A stretch of DNA of 5,728 nt. Origin: an uncultured Eubacteriaceae bacterium. Its GTDB lineage: Bacteria > Bacillota > Clostridia > Lachnospirales > CAG-274. The stretch lies in contig CAMNCZ010000093.1 in assembly GCA_946534775.1 (NCBI GenBank), positions 1 through 5,728 of the forward strand, in the 5' to 3' direction. Made by a program: the position numbers and the translations under genes. Below the pieces are notes generated by a model that did no database searches, was not told the origin of the DNA, and saw only the letters and a list, made by a program, of their open reading frames with translations. How positions within the stretch are numbered: the stretch's first letter is position 1; each line of letters starts with the position of its first letter. This document shows, piece after piece, positions 1-5,715 of the stretch.

Positions 1-993
1 AAGATAGCTGTAGAATACATCGTCGTTCATAACGTCGCGAACGATATCGTAGCCTGCAAGATAAGCACCTAAAACAGAACATGTATGAGCGCCGTTAAGG
101 ATACGAACTTTTCTCTTCTTGTAAGGTTTAACATCGGGTGTGTAGATAACCTTTAAGCCTGCCTTGGGGAAAGGAAGTTCGTTTTCAAGTTCGGCAGGAC
201 CTTCGATAACCCATGTATGGAAGATCTCGGATGTGTCGATAGCATTGTCTTCGTAGCCGAATTCTTCGCAAAGTTCCTTAGCTTCGTTTCTGGGATAACC
301 CGTAACGATACGGTCAACAAGTGTGCTTGTAAATACGCATGCATCTTCGATCCAAGCGATGAAATCAGCACCGAGACCCCACTTTTCAGCGTGCTGAAGA
401 ACGTATTTCTTGAGCATCTTGCCGTTGTCGTCGATAAGTTCGCAGGGGATGAATACAAGACCCTTGCTCTTGTCGCCGCCGAATTCCTTAAATCTTACAT
501 ATAAGAAATTGGCAACCTTTGCGGGGAAAGAATCCTGAGGCTTGTCCTCTACAAAATCTTCGTCTTTCCAGGTAATGCCCGCTTCCGTAGTGTTGGAAAC
601 AACAAAACGAAGTTCGGGGTTCTTTGCACAAGCATTGTAAACATCCAGGTCAACATAAGGATTGATACATCTGTTTACGCAGGTGATAAGTCTCTTTGCC
701 GCAACTTTCTTGCCGTCTTCGCGGCCGCGTGCGATAAGTGTATAAAGACCTTCCTGTTCGTTAAGTACGTTTCTTAAAAAGTCGCCGCCGGGGATGGGCT
801 GTATAAGTGTGATGCCGCCCTCAAAAAGACCCTGCTCGTTTATTTCATCGAACATATAGTCAACGAAAGCACGCAGGAAGTTACCCTCGCCAAACTGAAT
901 GACTTTTTCACCAAGTTTTTTCTTGGTGCCGATCTTTAAATCGTCATTGAATTTAAAGCCGTTTGTAAGTAATGCTCTGTTAAGTTTTTCCAT
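1..993 (-). CDS. uxaB: Tagaturonate reductase (altronate oxidoreductase), 3' end cut by window
   Basis: This is the N-terminal 331 codons of a protein that is usually about 480-500 residues; the reading frame is open to the window edge. UxaB reduces D-tagaturonate to D-altronate with NADH in the cytoplasm, in the galacturonate branch that leads to 2-keto-3-deoxygluconate. Visible marks are the nucleotide-binding segment IQFGEGNFLRAF (residues 32-43), SNTTEAG (133-139), IPCELIDDNG (182-191), TLVDRIVTGYPR (224-235) and KVRILNGAHT (295-304). The last contains the K-x4-N-x2-H catalytic pattern of the long-chain mannitol dehydrogenase family (K295, N300, H303). The IQFGEGNFLRAF motif separates it from fructuronate reductase UxuB and from mannitol dehydrogenase. 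The start is supported by GGAGG (1001-1005) seven bases upstream of the ATG. Isoleucine codons are almost all ATC, unlike the ATA-rich neighbouring genes, which suggests high expression. The C-terminal helical domain is not in the window. Confidence 0.93.
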   Translation of the reverse strand, partial: MEKLNRALLTNGFKFNDDLKIGTKKKLGEKVIQFGEGNFLRAFVDYMFDEINEQGLFEGGITLIQPIPGGDFLRNVLNEQEGLYTLIARGREDGKKVAAKRLITCVNRCINPYVDLDVYNACAKNPELRFVVSNTTEAGITWKDEDFVEDKPQDSFPAKVANFLYVRFKEFGGDKSKGLVFIPCELIDDNGKMLKKYVLQHAEKWGLGADFIAWIEDACVFTSTLVDRIVTGYPRNEAKELCEEFGYEDNAIDTSEIFHTWVIEGPAELENELPFPKAGLKVIYTPDVKPYKKRKVRILNGAHTCSVLGAYLAGYDIVRDVMNDDVFYSYL

Positions 994-1021
994 TTTTTTA
1001 CCTCCGTAAAATAATATTTTG

Positions 1022-1069
1022 ACTATTACCTATAATGACGGTTTTACTATCACTTATAATAATAGTTTA
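1022..1069. repeat. Tandem pair of imperfect 24-bp repeats in the uxaB leader
   Basis: Two directly abutting 24-bp units (1022-1045 and 1046-1069) match at 18 of 24 positions; both begin ACTAT and share TATAAT in the middle. They lie between the candidate uxaB promoter and its ribosome binding site, roughly +8 to +55 of the predicted transcript. A tandem pair at this place could be a regulator binding site for uronate induction. The regulator is not identifiable from this window, and AT-rich chance similarity is possible. Confidence 0.45.
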
Positions 1070-1083
1070 ATATGCCTATTTAC

Positions 1084-1112
1084 ATTGTACTATAAAATCT
1101 TTCTAAAAGCAA
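1084..1112 (-). promoter_or_regulatory. Candidate sigma-A promoter of uxaB
   Basis: On the minus strand the arrangement is TTGCTT (1107-1112), a 17-bp spacer, then TACAAT (1084-1089). The -10 matches consensus at five of six bases and the -35 only at TTG. Transcription would start near 1077, giving a leader of about 84 nucleotides that includes the tandem repeat and the GGAGG site. Inferred from sequence only. Confidence 0.45.
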
Positions 1113-1186
1113 ATGTTTTTTGATATATTTGAAATATTTTTGAAATATTGATGTAATATTGATATTTTTCCCCGCTGTACGGGCAT

Positions 1187-1215
1187 AAAAAGGCCCTCCG
1201 AAAGCACGAAGGGCC
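1187..1215 (-). terminator. Rho-independent terminator of the PF06541 membrane-protein gene
   Basis: Read on the minus strand, GGCCCT (1215-1210) pairs with AGGGCC (1197-1192), extended inward by two more pairs past one mismatch, with a six-base loop (1206-1201). A run of five T follows directly (1191-1187). It sits 28 bp past the stop codon of the membrane-protein gene and upstream of the uxaB promoter, so it separates the two transcription units. Confidence 0.85.
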
Positions 1216-1243
1216 AATGATGCAGTGATATGATTTGATTTTT

Positions 1244-1840
1244 TTAATTCAGGCTTTCATAAAGCTGTTCTTCATCTTCTTCCGATGTGCAGTCGCTTAT
1301 ATATCTGTATTTGTCGCCTAATGCCCTGTAAAAGCTTGTGCTGAAATCCACGCAGTATATTATAAGCATAACAATAGCGATAATTTTACCGAACCTGTCA
1401 TAATACACATCAACTATACTCTCTATAAACGGGTGCAGCAGCACAACCAGACATACGGTAAGAGCACCCCAGCATAAAGTACTTTCAAGGCAGATAACAC
1501 CCCTGTAATTGAACGGTCTGTTTTTGTAATCCCACCAGAAATAGCCGAAAAGTTTTGTCATTATCTTTGCCGTGACTGCCTCAAGCAAGGTCGCCGCAAC
1601 AGCGCCTATCACAAACAGCTGCAAATAGCTGTGCGCAAGCGGTGCAAGCAGATACAGCGCGCCAAACGCCCCAACACCGTATATGGTGCAAAACGGCGAA
1701 CGTACAAAACCTCGGTTTGTAACGGGCGTGTGCGTCTGAAAGCTAAGCACTATACATTCAAAAACATAGCCCAAAAAACTGTATATAAAAAAGCAATTCA
1801 AAAAGTAGCAAAAATCCATACCAAGATAATTTCTTATCAT
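1244..1840 (-). CDS. PF06541 family multi-pass membrane protein (putative ABC-transporter type IV / CmpB-like)
   Basis: The 198-residue integral membrane protein has about five hydrophobic segments: residues 10-33, 49-68, 72-94, 113-137 and 152-169. It ends in a short acidic tail (SEEDEEQLYESLN). Family marks are NRGFVRSPFCTIYGVGA (42-58), the WWDY motif (102-105) followed by RPFN (108-111), and GVICLESTLCWG (114-125). These match the PF06541 family, which is named putative ABC transporter permease although its function is not established; no ATPase partner is encoded here. I chose the ATG at 1838-1840 because GGTGGTGAT lies at ideal spacing upstream. An in-frame ATG at 1865-1867 would add nine residues, but its only purine-rich site (AGGAGA) is 14 bases away. 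The gene has its own promoter and a clear terminator, so it is probably monocistronic, although no terminator is seen between it and the exonuclease gene upstream. Confidence 0.85.
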   Translation of the reverse strand: MIRNYLGMDFCYFLNCFFIYSFLGYVFECIVLSFQTHTPVTNRGFVRSPFCTIYGVGAFGALYLLAPLAHSYLQLFVIGAVAATLLEAVTAKIMTKLFGYFWWDYKNRPFNYRGVICLESTLCWGALTVCLVVLLHPFIESIVDVYYDRFGKIIAIVMLIIYCVDFSTSFYRALGDKYRYISDCTSEEDEEQLYESLN

Positions 1841-1843
1841 AAT

Positions 1844-1852
1844 ATCACCACC
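1844..1852 (-). promoter_or_regulatory. Ribosome binding site deciding the start of the PF06541 gene
   Basis: GGTGGTGAT on the minus strand matches the anti-Shine-Dalgarno complement GGAGGTGAT at all but one base (T for A at its third position). The GGTGG core is seven bases from the ATG at 1838-1840. It lies inside the extra codons of the longer reading frame from 1867, which favours the shorter start. Confidence 0.6.
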
Positions 1853-1893
1853 AATGCATAAATACATTGAAAACCTATATTTCTCCTAACCTT

Positions 1894-1922
1894 ATGATAT
1901 CAGAAAAAATATAAAAAATCAA
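1894..1922 (-). promoter_or_regulatory. Extended -10 promoter of the PF06541 gene
   Basis: On the minus strand TTGATT (1917-1922) is followed by a 17-bp spacer and TATCAT (1894-1899), with TGA directly before the -10 (1900-1902), giving an extended -10 TGnTATCAT. Transcription would start near 1887, about 47 nucleotides before the chosen start codon. The gene can therefore be expressed independently of lexA and the exonuclease. Confidence 0.6.
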
Positions 1923-1967
1923 TAGCGTTTTTTTACAATACGTTTACAAAAGCGATATATTGTGATT

Positions 1968-2639
1968 TTATTTATCTTTTTGGTCGTTGTATTTTTTTCT
2001 TATTATTTCATATAGCTGCTGTGTCGCCGCCGCATCGAAATACGCGCGGTGAGCATTTTTCAGTTCTATGCCGAAAAATCCCGTCAAATAGCCGAGATTA
2101 TGGCGGTCGCACTCTTTATTGTATCTGCGGCTGAGTATCAGCGTATCGATAACACTGTTGTTCACCTCTATGCCCGCCCTGCGTGCACTTGCCAGCAAAA
2201 ACGACATATCAAACGGCGCGTTATGCGCAACTATCGGCAATCCCTCCGTAAATGCCATAAACTTCGGCAGCACCTCTTCTATCTTCGGCTTGCCCGTTAC
2301 CATAATATTGGTTATATGTACCTTTGTACTTATATAGGAAGGAATATGCTGTTCCGGGTCTATAAGTGTGGTGAATTTATCCGTTACAACACCGTTTTTT
2401 GCCTTGACCGCACCTATCTCTATTATGCGGTTGAGATTTGCGTCAAGCCCCGTTGTTTCAAAATCCAGCACCACATAATCCGCCGCAGTCGGTTCCTCTA
2501 TTTTATTGTAGGACTCCTCTCCCCGCTTTTCGGGCTTTCTTCTGTAAAGCATCTCACGTTCCTCTTTTTGGCGGTAGGCAAAATATTCGTTATTATCTAT
2601 ATCCGATTTTTTTACAAGAAATTTTAAATAATCATCCAT
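1968..2639 (-). CDS. DnaQ-like DEDDh 3'-5' exonuclease
   Basis: The 223-residue protein carries all three exonuclease motifs: Exo I with D59 and E61 in VVLDFETTGL, Exo II in HNAPFD (139-144) with D144, and Exo III with H197 and D202 in NAHRAYFDA. This is the complete DEDDh set for two-metal 3'-5' hydrolysis of DNA or RNA ends, as in DnaQ (epsilon) and the PolC exonuclease domain. There is no polymerase, helicase or BRCT part, so it is a stand-alone exonuclease and its role as proofreader or repair enzyme cannot be told. The first 50 residues are a charged extension with no motif I recognise. It follows lexA by 45 bp on the same strand, so SOS co-expression is likely. The start at 2637-2639 has only a weak GGA site inside the 14-bp repeats. 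An internal ATG at 2550-2552 (194 residues, motifs intact) has a better AGAGG site (2561-2565) eight bases away and is a serious alternative. Confidence 0.9.
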   Translation of the reverse strand: MDDYLKFLVKKSDIDNNEYFAYRQKEEREMLYRRKPEKRGEESYNKIEEPTAADYVVLDFETTGLDANLNRIIEIGAVKAKNGVVTDKFTTLIDPEQHIPSYISTKVHITNIMVTGKPKIEEVLPKFMAFTEGLPIVAHNAPFDMSFLLASARRAGIEVNNSVIDTLILSRRYNKECDRHNLGYLTGFFGIELKNAHRAYFDAAATQQLYEIIRKKYNDQKDK

Positions 2640-2677
2640 TATAAATCATCCGTTATAAATCATCCGTTATAAATCAT
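2631..2677. repeat. 14-bp tandem repeat (3.4 copies) filling the lexA-exonuclease junction
   Basis: Plus-strand units ATCATCCATTATAA (2631-2644), ATCATCCGTTATAA (2645-2658) and the identical ATCATCCGTTATAA (2659-2672) are followed by a partial ATCAT (2673-2677). The array fills nearly the whole gap between the lexA stop and the exonuclease start, and its last copy overlaps the first three exonuclease codons. On the coding (minus) strand each unit contains ATGA, producing overlapping five-codon open frames (see findings). Arrays of short identical units can change copy number by replication slippage; here that would alter spacing before the start, not the frame of the protein. Confidence 0.9.
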
Positions 2678-2684
2678 ATTTGGC

Positions 2685-3305
2685 TCAAAACGATCTGAAC
2701 AGGCCTATCACTTTTCCGAGTATTTTTATATCCCTTACGATTATCGGCTCATAATCGTCGTTTTCGGGCTGTAAACGTACATAGTCCTTTTCGCGGAAAA
2801 AGCGTTTGCACGTTGCCGAATCATCGAGCAAAGCGATAACGATATCGCCGTTTTCGGCTTTGTTCTGCTGATTTACAAGTACCAGATCGTTGTTTAAAAT
2901 GCCGCAGTTTATCATACTGTTGCCCCTGACCCTGAGCATAAATGTATCGTTATTTTTAAGATAACCAACGGGAACGGGGAAATATCCCTCCAGATTTTCC
3001 TCCGCAAGGATCGGAAGGCCTGCCGTTACGGTACCGATTATGGGCACATTTGAATACTCAATATCCATAGTTTCCCTGTCGTTGTAAAAATTGTCCTCAA
3101 GTATCTCTATACAGCGGTTTTTCGACTTTGAGCGCTGGATGTAGCCTTTACGTTCCAGCGTTTCAAGCTGTGCGTGTACGCTTGAAGTCGAGGAAAGCCC
3201 CGCCGCATTGCCTATTTCGCGTATACTGGGCGTAATGCCGCGCGTGCGTATCTCGTTTTTTATAAAATCATATATTTGCTGCTGTTTTGGTGTCAGATTT
3301 TCCAT
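2685..3305 (-). CDS. lexA: LexA repressor, SOS regulator (self-cleaving serine peptidase)
   Basis: The 206-residue protein is of normal LexA length. The N-terminal winged helix-turn-helix (about residues 1-65) contains TPKQQQIYDFI, ITPSIREIG and the recognition region GLSSTSSVHAQLETLERKGYI (36-56). The C-terminal S24 peptidase domain has the autocleavage bond A95-G96 (GTVTAGLP), nucleophile S130 in RGNSMI and general base K167 in ATCKRFF. The 37-residue distance from serine to lysine equals that of E. coli LexA. The serine motif reads GNSM instead of the usual GDSM, a small change next to the nucleophile. LexA represses DNA-damage genes as a dimer and cleaves itself when stimulated by RecA filaments. 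The start has GGAGG (3313-3317) seven bases upstream. The promoter carries an SOS-box-like dyad, indicating autoregulation. The exonuclease gene follows, probably on the same transcript. Confidence 0.97.
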   Translation of the reverse strand: MENLTPKQQQIYDFIKNEIRTRGITPSIREIGNAAGLSSTSSVHAQLETLERKGYIQRSKSKNRCIEILEDNFYNDRETMDIEYSNVPIIGTVTAGLPILAEENLEGYFPVPVGYLKNNDTFMLRVRGNSMINCGILNNDLVLVNQQNKAENGDIVIALLDDSATCKRFFREKDYVRLQPENDDYEPIIVRDIKILGKVIGLFRSF

Positions 3306-3334
3306 TATAATTCCTCCGGATCATACTGTATATC

Positions 3335-3360
3335 ATTTTCGCAATATTCATACCGAAAAT
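3335..3360. repeat. Inverted repeat in the lexA leader
   Basis: ATTTTCG (3335-3341) and CGAAAAT (3354-3360) are perfect inverted copies separated by 12 bp. The right arm is also the left half of the SOS-box-like dyad at 3354-3367, so the left arm may be an additional LexA half-site or simply a leader hairpin. Evidence is sequence symmetry alone. Confidence 0.4.
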
Positions 3361-3367
3361 TAGTTCT
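3354..3367. promoter_or_regulatory. Candidate LexA operator (SOS box) on the lexA promoter
   Basis: On the minus strand AGAACTAATTTTCG matches the Gram-positive SOS box CGAAC-N4-GTTCG at eight of ten defined positions. It overlaps the end of the -10 hexamer and the predicted start of transcription of lexA, exactly where a repressor would block initiation. The position makes autoregulation likely despite two mismatches. Confidence 0.6.
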
Positions 3368-3393
3368 TATATTATTTTACCACAAAACGTCAA
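3366..3393 (-). promoter_or_regulatory. lexA promoter
   Basis: On the minus strand TTGACG (3388-3393) and TATAAG (3366-3371) are separated by 16 bp; each hexamer matches consensus at five of six bases. Transcription would start near 3359, with a leader of about 55 nucleotides. It probably drives lexA and the downstream exonuclease. Confidence 0.65.
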
Positions 3394-3440
3394 AAAGTAA
3401 AGACTTTTTTTAAATTTTATATATTTTTATCAAAATTAAT

Positions 3441-3454
3441 CGTATTTTTGTTCG
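3441..3454. promoter_or_regulatory. Weak second SOS-box-like dyad in the divergent region
   Basis: CGTATTTTTGTTCG fits CGAAC-N4-GTTCG at eight of ten positions, with a perfect right half and a left half CGTAT. It lies between the lexA promoter and the promoter of the plus-strand signalling gene, some 70 bp from the latter. In such AT-rich DNA a chance match is quite possible. Confidence 0.25.
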
Positions 3455-3522
3455 ATTGTAGGCAAAATTTTATAAACAACTACCAAACCGTTTAAAATTA
3501 ATTAAAAAAATTTAATTTTGTA

Positions 3523-3551
3523 TTGAAATTCGGAAAGATTTATTGTAAAAT
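3523..3551 (+). promoter_or_regulatory. Candidate promoter of the REC-HD-GGDEF gene
   Basis: TTGAAA (3523-3528) and TAAAAT (3546-3551) are 17 bp apart. Just upstream is an AT-only dyad, AAAATTAA (3494-3501) against TTAATTTT (3512-3519), which resembles an UP element. A perfect TATAAT at 3559-3564 lacks a -35 at normal spacing and could be an alternative -10. The leader ends in AGGTGA (3586-3591), six bases from the ATG at 3598. Confidence 0.5.
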
Positions 3552-3597
3552 TATTGTGTATAATTGTTTATTTATATAGATATACAGGTGAGAGTTT

Positions 3598-5607
3598 ATG
3601 TCAAAAAGAAAACTTATATTGATTATAGATGATTCCGCCACAACGCTTAAAAGCGCGGGCGACGTACTCAAAAGCCACTATGAACTGGCTATGGCAAACA
3701 GCGGTGAAAAAGGTATCGAATATCTTAACGGACACGACCCCGACCTTATACTGCTTGATGTTATAATGCCGGGTATGGACGGTTTTGAAACTATACGCAA
3801 AATAAAATCTATGAAGGGAAAAAGCAGTATCCCCGTTATTTTTCTTACGGGTGATCTTGCCATAGAAAGCGAAAGCCTTGGTTTTAAGCTTGGTGCCGTG
3901 GATTATATCACAAAGCCGTTTGACGGCGATGCGATGCTTTATCGTATAGAAAAAATACTTGAATTTGAGACACTCAAAAAAAATCTGGAAGCGCAGGTGA
4001 AGGTCAAGACCGAACAGCTCGAGAAAATGACCATTCACGTTTTTAAAACGCTTTCCAAAATTGTAGATAACAAAAGCGTTTTCACACTTGGTCACTCACA
4101 GCGTGTTGCGGCCTACGCAAGCAAGATCGCCGAGGCCCTTAAATGGAACGAACACGATGCCACGGGGCTGTATTACATAGCCCTTTTGCACGACATCGGC
4201 AAAATAGGCATTTCCGAAAACCTTTTAAGCAAAGCCTCTCCCCTCACACCCGAGGAACAGGCGATACTTGACACACACGCGGAGATAGGCGGCGAGCTTT
4301 TGCAGGATTTCACGCTTATAAAAAACCTTGCCGACGGCGTAAGGTATCACCATATCCGCTATGATTCCGATACCGAGCCAAGCGGCCCGAACATACCGAT
4401 AGAAGCGCGTATAATCGCTGTTGCCGACTATATCGACCTTTCTCGTACACCGCGCGAAAACGGCAGTGTCTGCACAGACGAAGAGCTTGTGGAAAAACTT
4501 AAAAACGAGCGCGGCGGCCGTTTTGACCCGATAATAGTCGATGTGGCTGTAGATATGATAAATTCGGGATTTGTGGCAAGCAAAATAAATGAAATAACAG
4601 ACGATGATATGGACGTTGTGGATTTCAGCAATGCCATATTGGAACGAGTTTTAAACGAATACACCGAAGAAATGAAAAACAAGGCACAGAAAGATGCACT
4701 CACAGGCCTTTGGAACCGCCAGTTTATGGCGCAGTCGGTCAACAGCTATCTTTCCGTACACGGCACACGCGGCGCACTGCTTATGATAGACCTTGACAAC
4801 TTCAAGGCCATAAACGACACCTACGGCCATATCACGGGTGATGATGTAATACTTGCCATAAGTGATGTGCTTACGGGGTGTGTGCGCGGTGACGACATCG
4901 TCTGCCGTATGGGCGGCGACGAATTTATCGCCTTTATCGTAAGCGCCAAAACAAAGGAAGATATCGAAAAAATATGTACACGCATAAGTGATGAGTTTGC
5001 AAAGAAGATAGACGATCTGAACCCGCGTATACAGACCTCCGTTTCTATCGGTATTGCAATAAGCCATTCAGACGGCAACAATTTTGAAACACTGTACAGC
5101 AACGCGGACAAAGCGCTTTATTTTGTAAAACAAAACCAGAAAGGCGCTTACCACTTCTACACCGAAACGGGCAGAAGATCCGCTTCCGATGATGACAAAT
5201 CGGGTGACAGCTTCCTTTATAAAATACTCAACGCTCACGGCGAAACGCCTAACCTCGGTTCTCAGAGTATTGCAAAAATGATAAGTTTTGTCGAACAGTA
5301 TACCCTGCACAACCAGCAGAAAGTTCAGGTGGTCCTGTTCACGCTTTCCGACAAGAAAACCGAAAATCTCCAGACAGATTTCGACACGCTGCACAGCGCC
5401 GTATGCAGTAATCTGCGCCGCGGCGATGTATTTGCGCGCTACTCCGACAGTCAGTATATAGTTATACTTATGAATGTCGAGGCGGAGATAGGCGACAAGG
5501 TCGCAAAGAGAATAGAAAGCCGCTTCAACAGCGAAATAAAGATGGATGGATCCTCATCCGTGAAACTAAGTTATGAGGTTTTCAGCATAAACGATGACAA
5601 TATCTGA
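3598..5607 (+). CDS. Response regulator with REC, HD (degenerate HD-GYP), GGDEF and degenerate second GGDEF domains
   Basis: The 669-residue, presumably cytoplasmic signalling protein has four parts. The receiver (1-122) has acidic D11/D12, phospho-acceptor D54, T84 and K106, so phosphorylation by a histidine kinase is expected. A helical linker (about 123-148) follows. The HD domain (about 149-330) keeps H166, H198-D199, K202, H227, H251-H252 and D277, the HD-GYP metal-ligand pattern. The GYP signature after the double histidine is lost: DSDTEP (256-261) replaces DGxGYP. GGDEF domain one (about 360-523) has DALTGLWNR, metal D398, NFKAINDTYGH, an intact GGDEF (439-443) and inhibitory-site R430xxD433 five residues before it, so diguanylate cyclase activity is likely. 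Residues about 538-669 resemble a GGDEF fold with SDSQY (616-620) at the signature position. No histidine kinase is adjacent. It is divergent from lexA, with ribosome site AGGTGA upstream. Domain calls are strong; net synthesis or degradation of cyclic-di-GMP is inference. Confidence 0.92.
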   Translation: MSKRKLILIIDDSATTLKSAGDVLKSHYELAMANSGEKGIEYLNGHDPDLILLDVIMPGMDGFETIRKIKSMKGKSSIPVIFLTGDLAIESESLGFKLGAVDYITKPFDGDAMLYRIEKILEFETLKKNLEAQVKVKTEQLEKMTIHVFKTLSKIVDNKSVFTLGHSQRVAAYASKIAEALKWNEHDATGLYYIALLHDIGKIGISENLLSKASPLTPEEQAILDTHAEIGGELLQDFTLIKNLADGVRYHHIRYDSDTEPSGPNIPIEARIIAVADYIDLSRTPRENGSVCTDEELVEKLKNERGGRFDPIIVDVAVDMINSGFVASKINEITDDDMDVVDFSNAILERVLNEYTEEMKNKAQKDALTGLWNRQFMAQSVNSYLSVHGTRGALLMIDLDNFKAINDTYGHITGDDVILAISDVLTGCVRGDDIVCRMGGDEFIAFIVSAKTKEDIEKICTRISDEFAKKIDDLNPRIQTSVSIGIAISHSDGNNFETLYSNADKALYFVKQNQKGAYHFYTETGRRSASDDDKSGDSFLYKILNAHGETPNLGSQSIAKMISFVEQYTLHNQQKVQVVLFTLSDKKTENLQTDFDTLHSAVCSNLRRGDVFARYSDSQYIVILMNVEAEIGDKVAKRIESRFNSEIKMDGSSSVKLSYEVFSINDDNI

Positions 5608-5628
5608 AACCCAATAAAATTATTTTTG

Positions 5629-5657
5629 TTGATTTTACAGATAATATGTGATATAGT
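5629..5657 (+). promoter_or_regulatory. Extended -10 promoter reading out of the right edge
   Basis: TTGATT (5629-5634), a 17-bp spacer and TATAGT (5652-5657) preceded by TGA (5649-5651) form an extended -10 promoter of the same design as that of the PF06541 gene. Transcription would start near 5664 and run into a gene beyond the window. No rho-independent terminator for the signalling gene is visible before it. Confidence 0.6.
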
Positions 5658-5677
5658 ATCTTAATGAAATATAATAA

Positions 5678-5715
5678 TTATAGTAAACGACATTTAAAAA
5701 TGTCCTTTACTATAA
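5678..5715. repeat. 38-bp near-perfect palindrome
   Basis: Positions 5678-5695 pair with 5698-5715 in 17 of 18 base pairs (only C5688/C5705 fails), leaving a two-base AA centre. The arms begin TTATAGTAAA and end TTTACTATAA. It lies about 14 bases after the predicted transcription start of the next gene. With no T run after it, it is not a standard terminator. It could be a leader hairpin, a regulator operator or a dispersed palindromic repeat; other genome copies would decide. Confidence 0.85.

Noticed and set aside
217..504. Plus-strand open frame of 95 codons
   Set aside because: It lies antisense inside uxaB, whose frame carries clear family motifs; the plus frame has no recognisable domain or ribosome site.
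1171..1183. Small hairpin CCCG-CTGTA-CGGG next to the terminator
   Set aside because: Only four base pairs and no T run follows in either direction; the adjacent 1187-1215 structure is the convincing terminator.
1923..1966. Possible terminator after the exonuclease (ACAATA ... TATTGT)
   Set aside because: The stem is six A/T-rich pairs with a 17-base loop, followed on the minus strand by A residues rather than T.
2049..2627. Plus-strand open frame of 192 codons antisense to the exonuclease
   Set aside because: The opposite strand encodes the complete DEDDh motif set, and the plus frame gives a cysteine- and tyrosine-rich translation without a known domain.
2631..2677. Short CRISPR-like array
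   Set aside because: Units are 14 bp with no spacers and no cas genes nearby; it is a simple tandem repeat.
3601..4095. Minus-strand open frame of 164 codons within the signalling gene
   Set aside because: It is antisense to the receiver domain with all conserved residues in place; a shadow frame.
5678..5715. Palindrome as terminator of the signalling gene, or as a copy related to the uxaB tandem repeats
   Set aside because: It lacks a T run and lies after a promoter. The resemblance to the uxaB repeats (TAGTAAA and CATT blocks) needs gaps and is within AT-rich chance.
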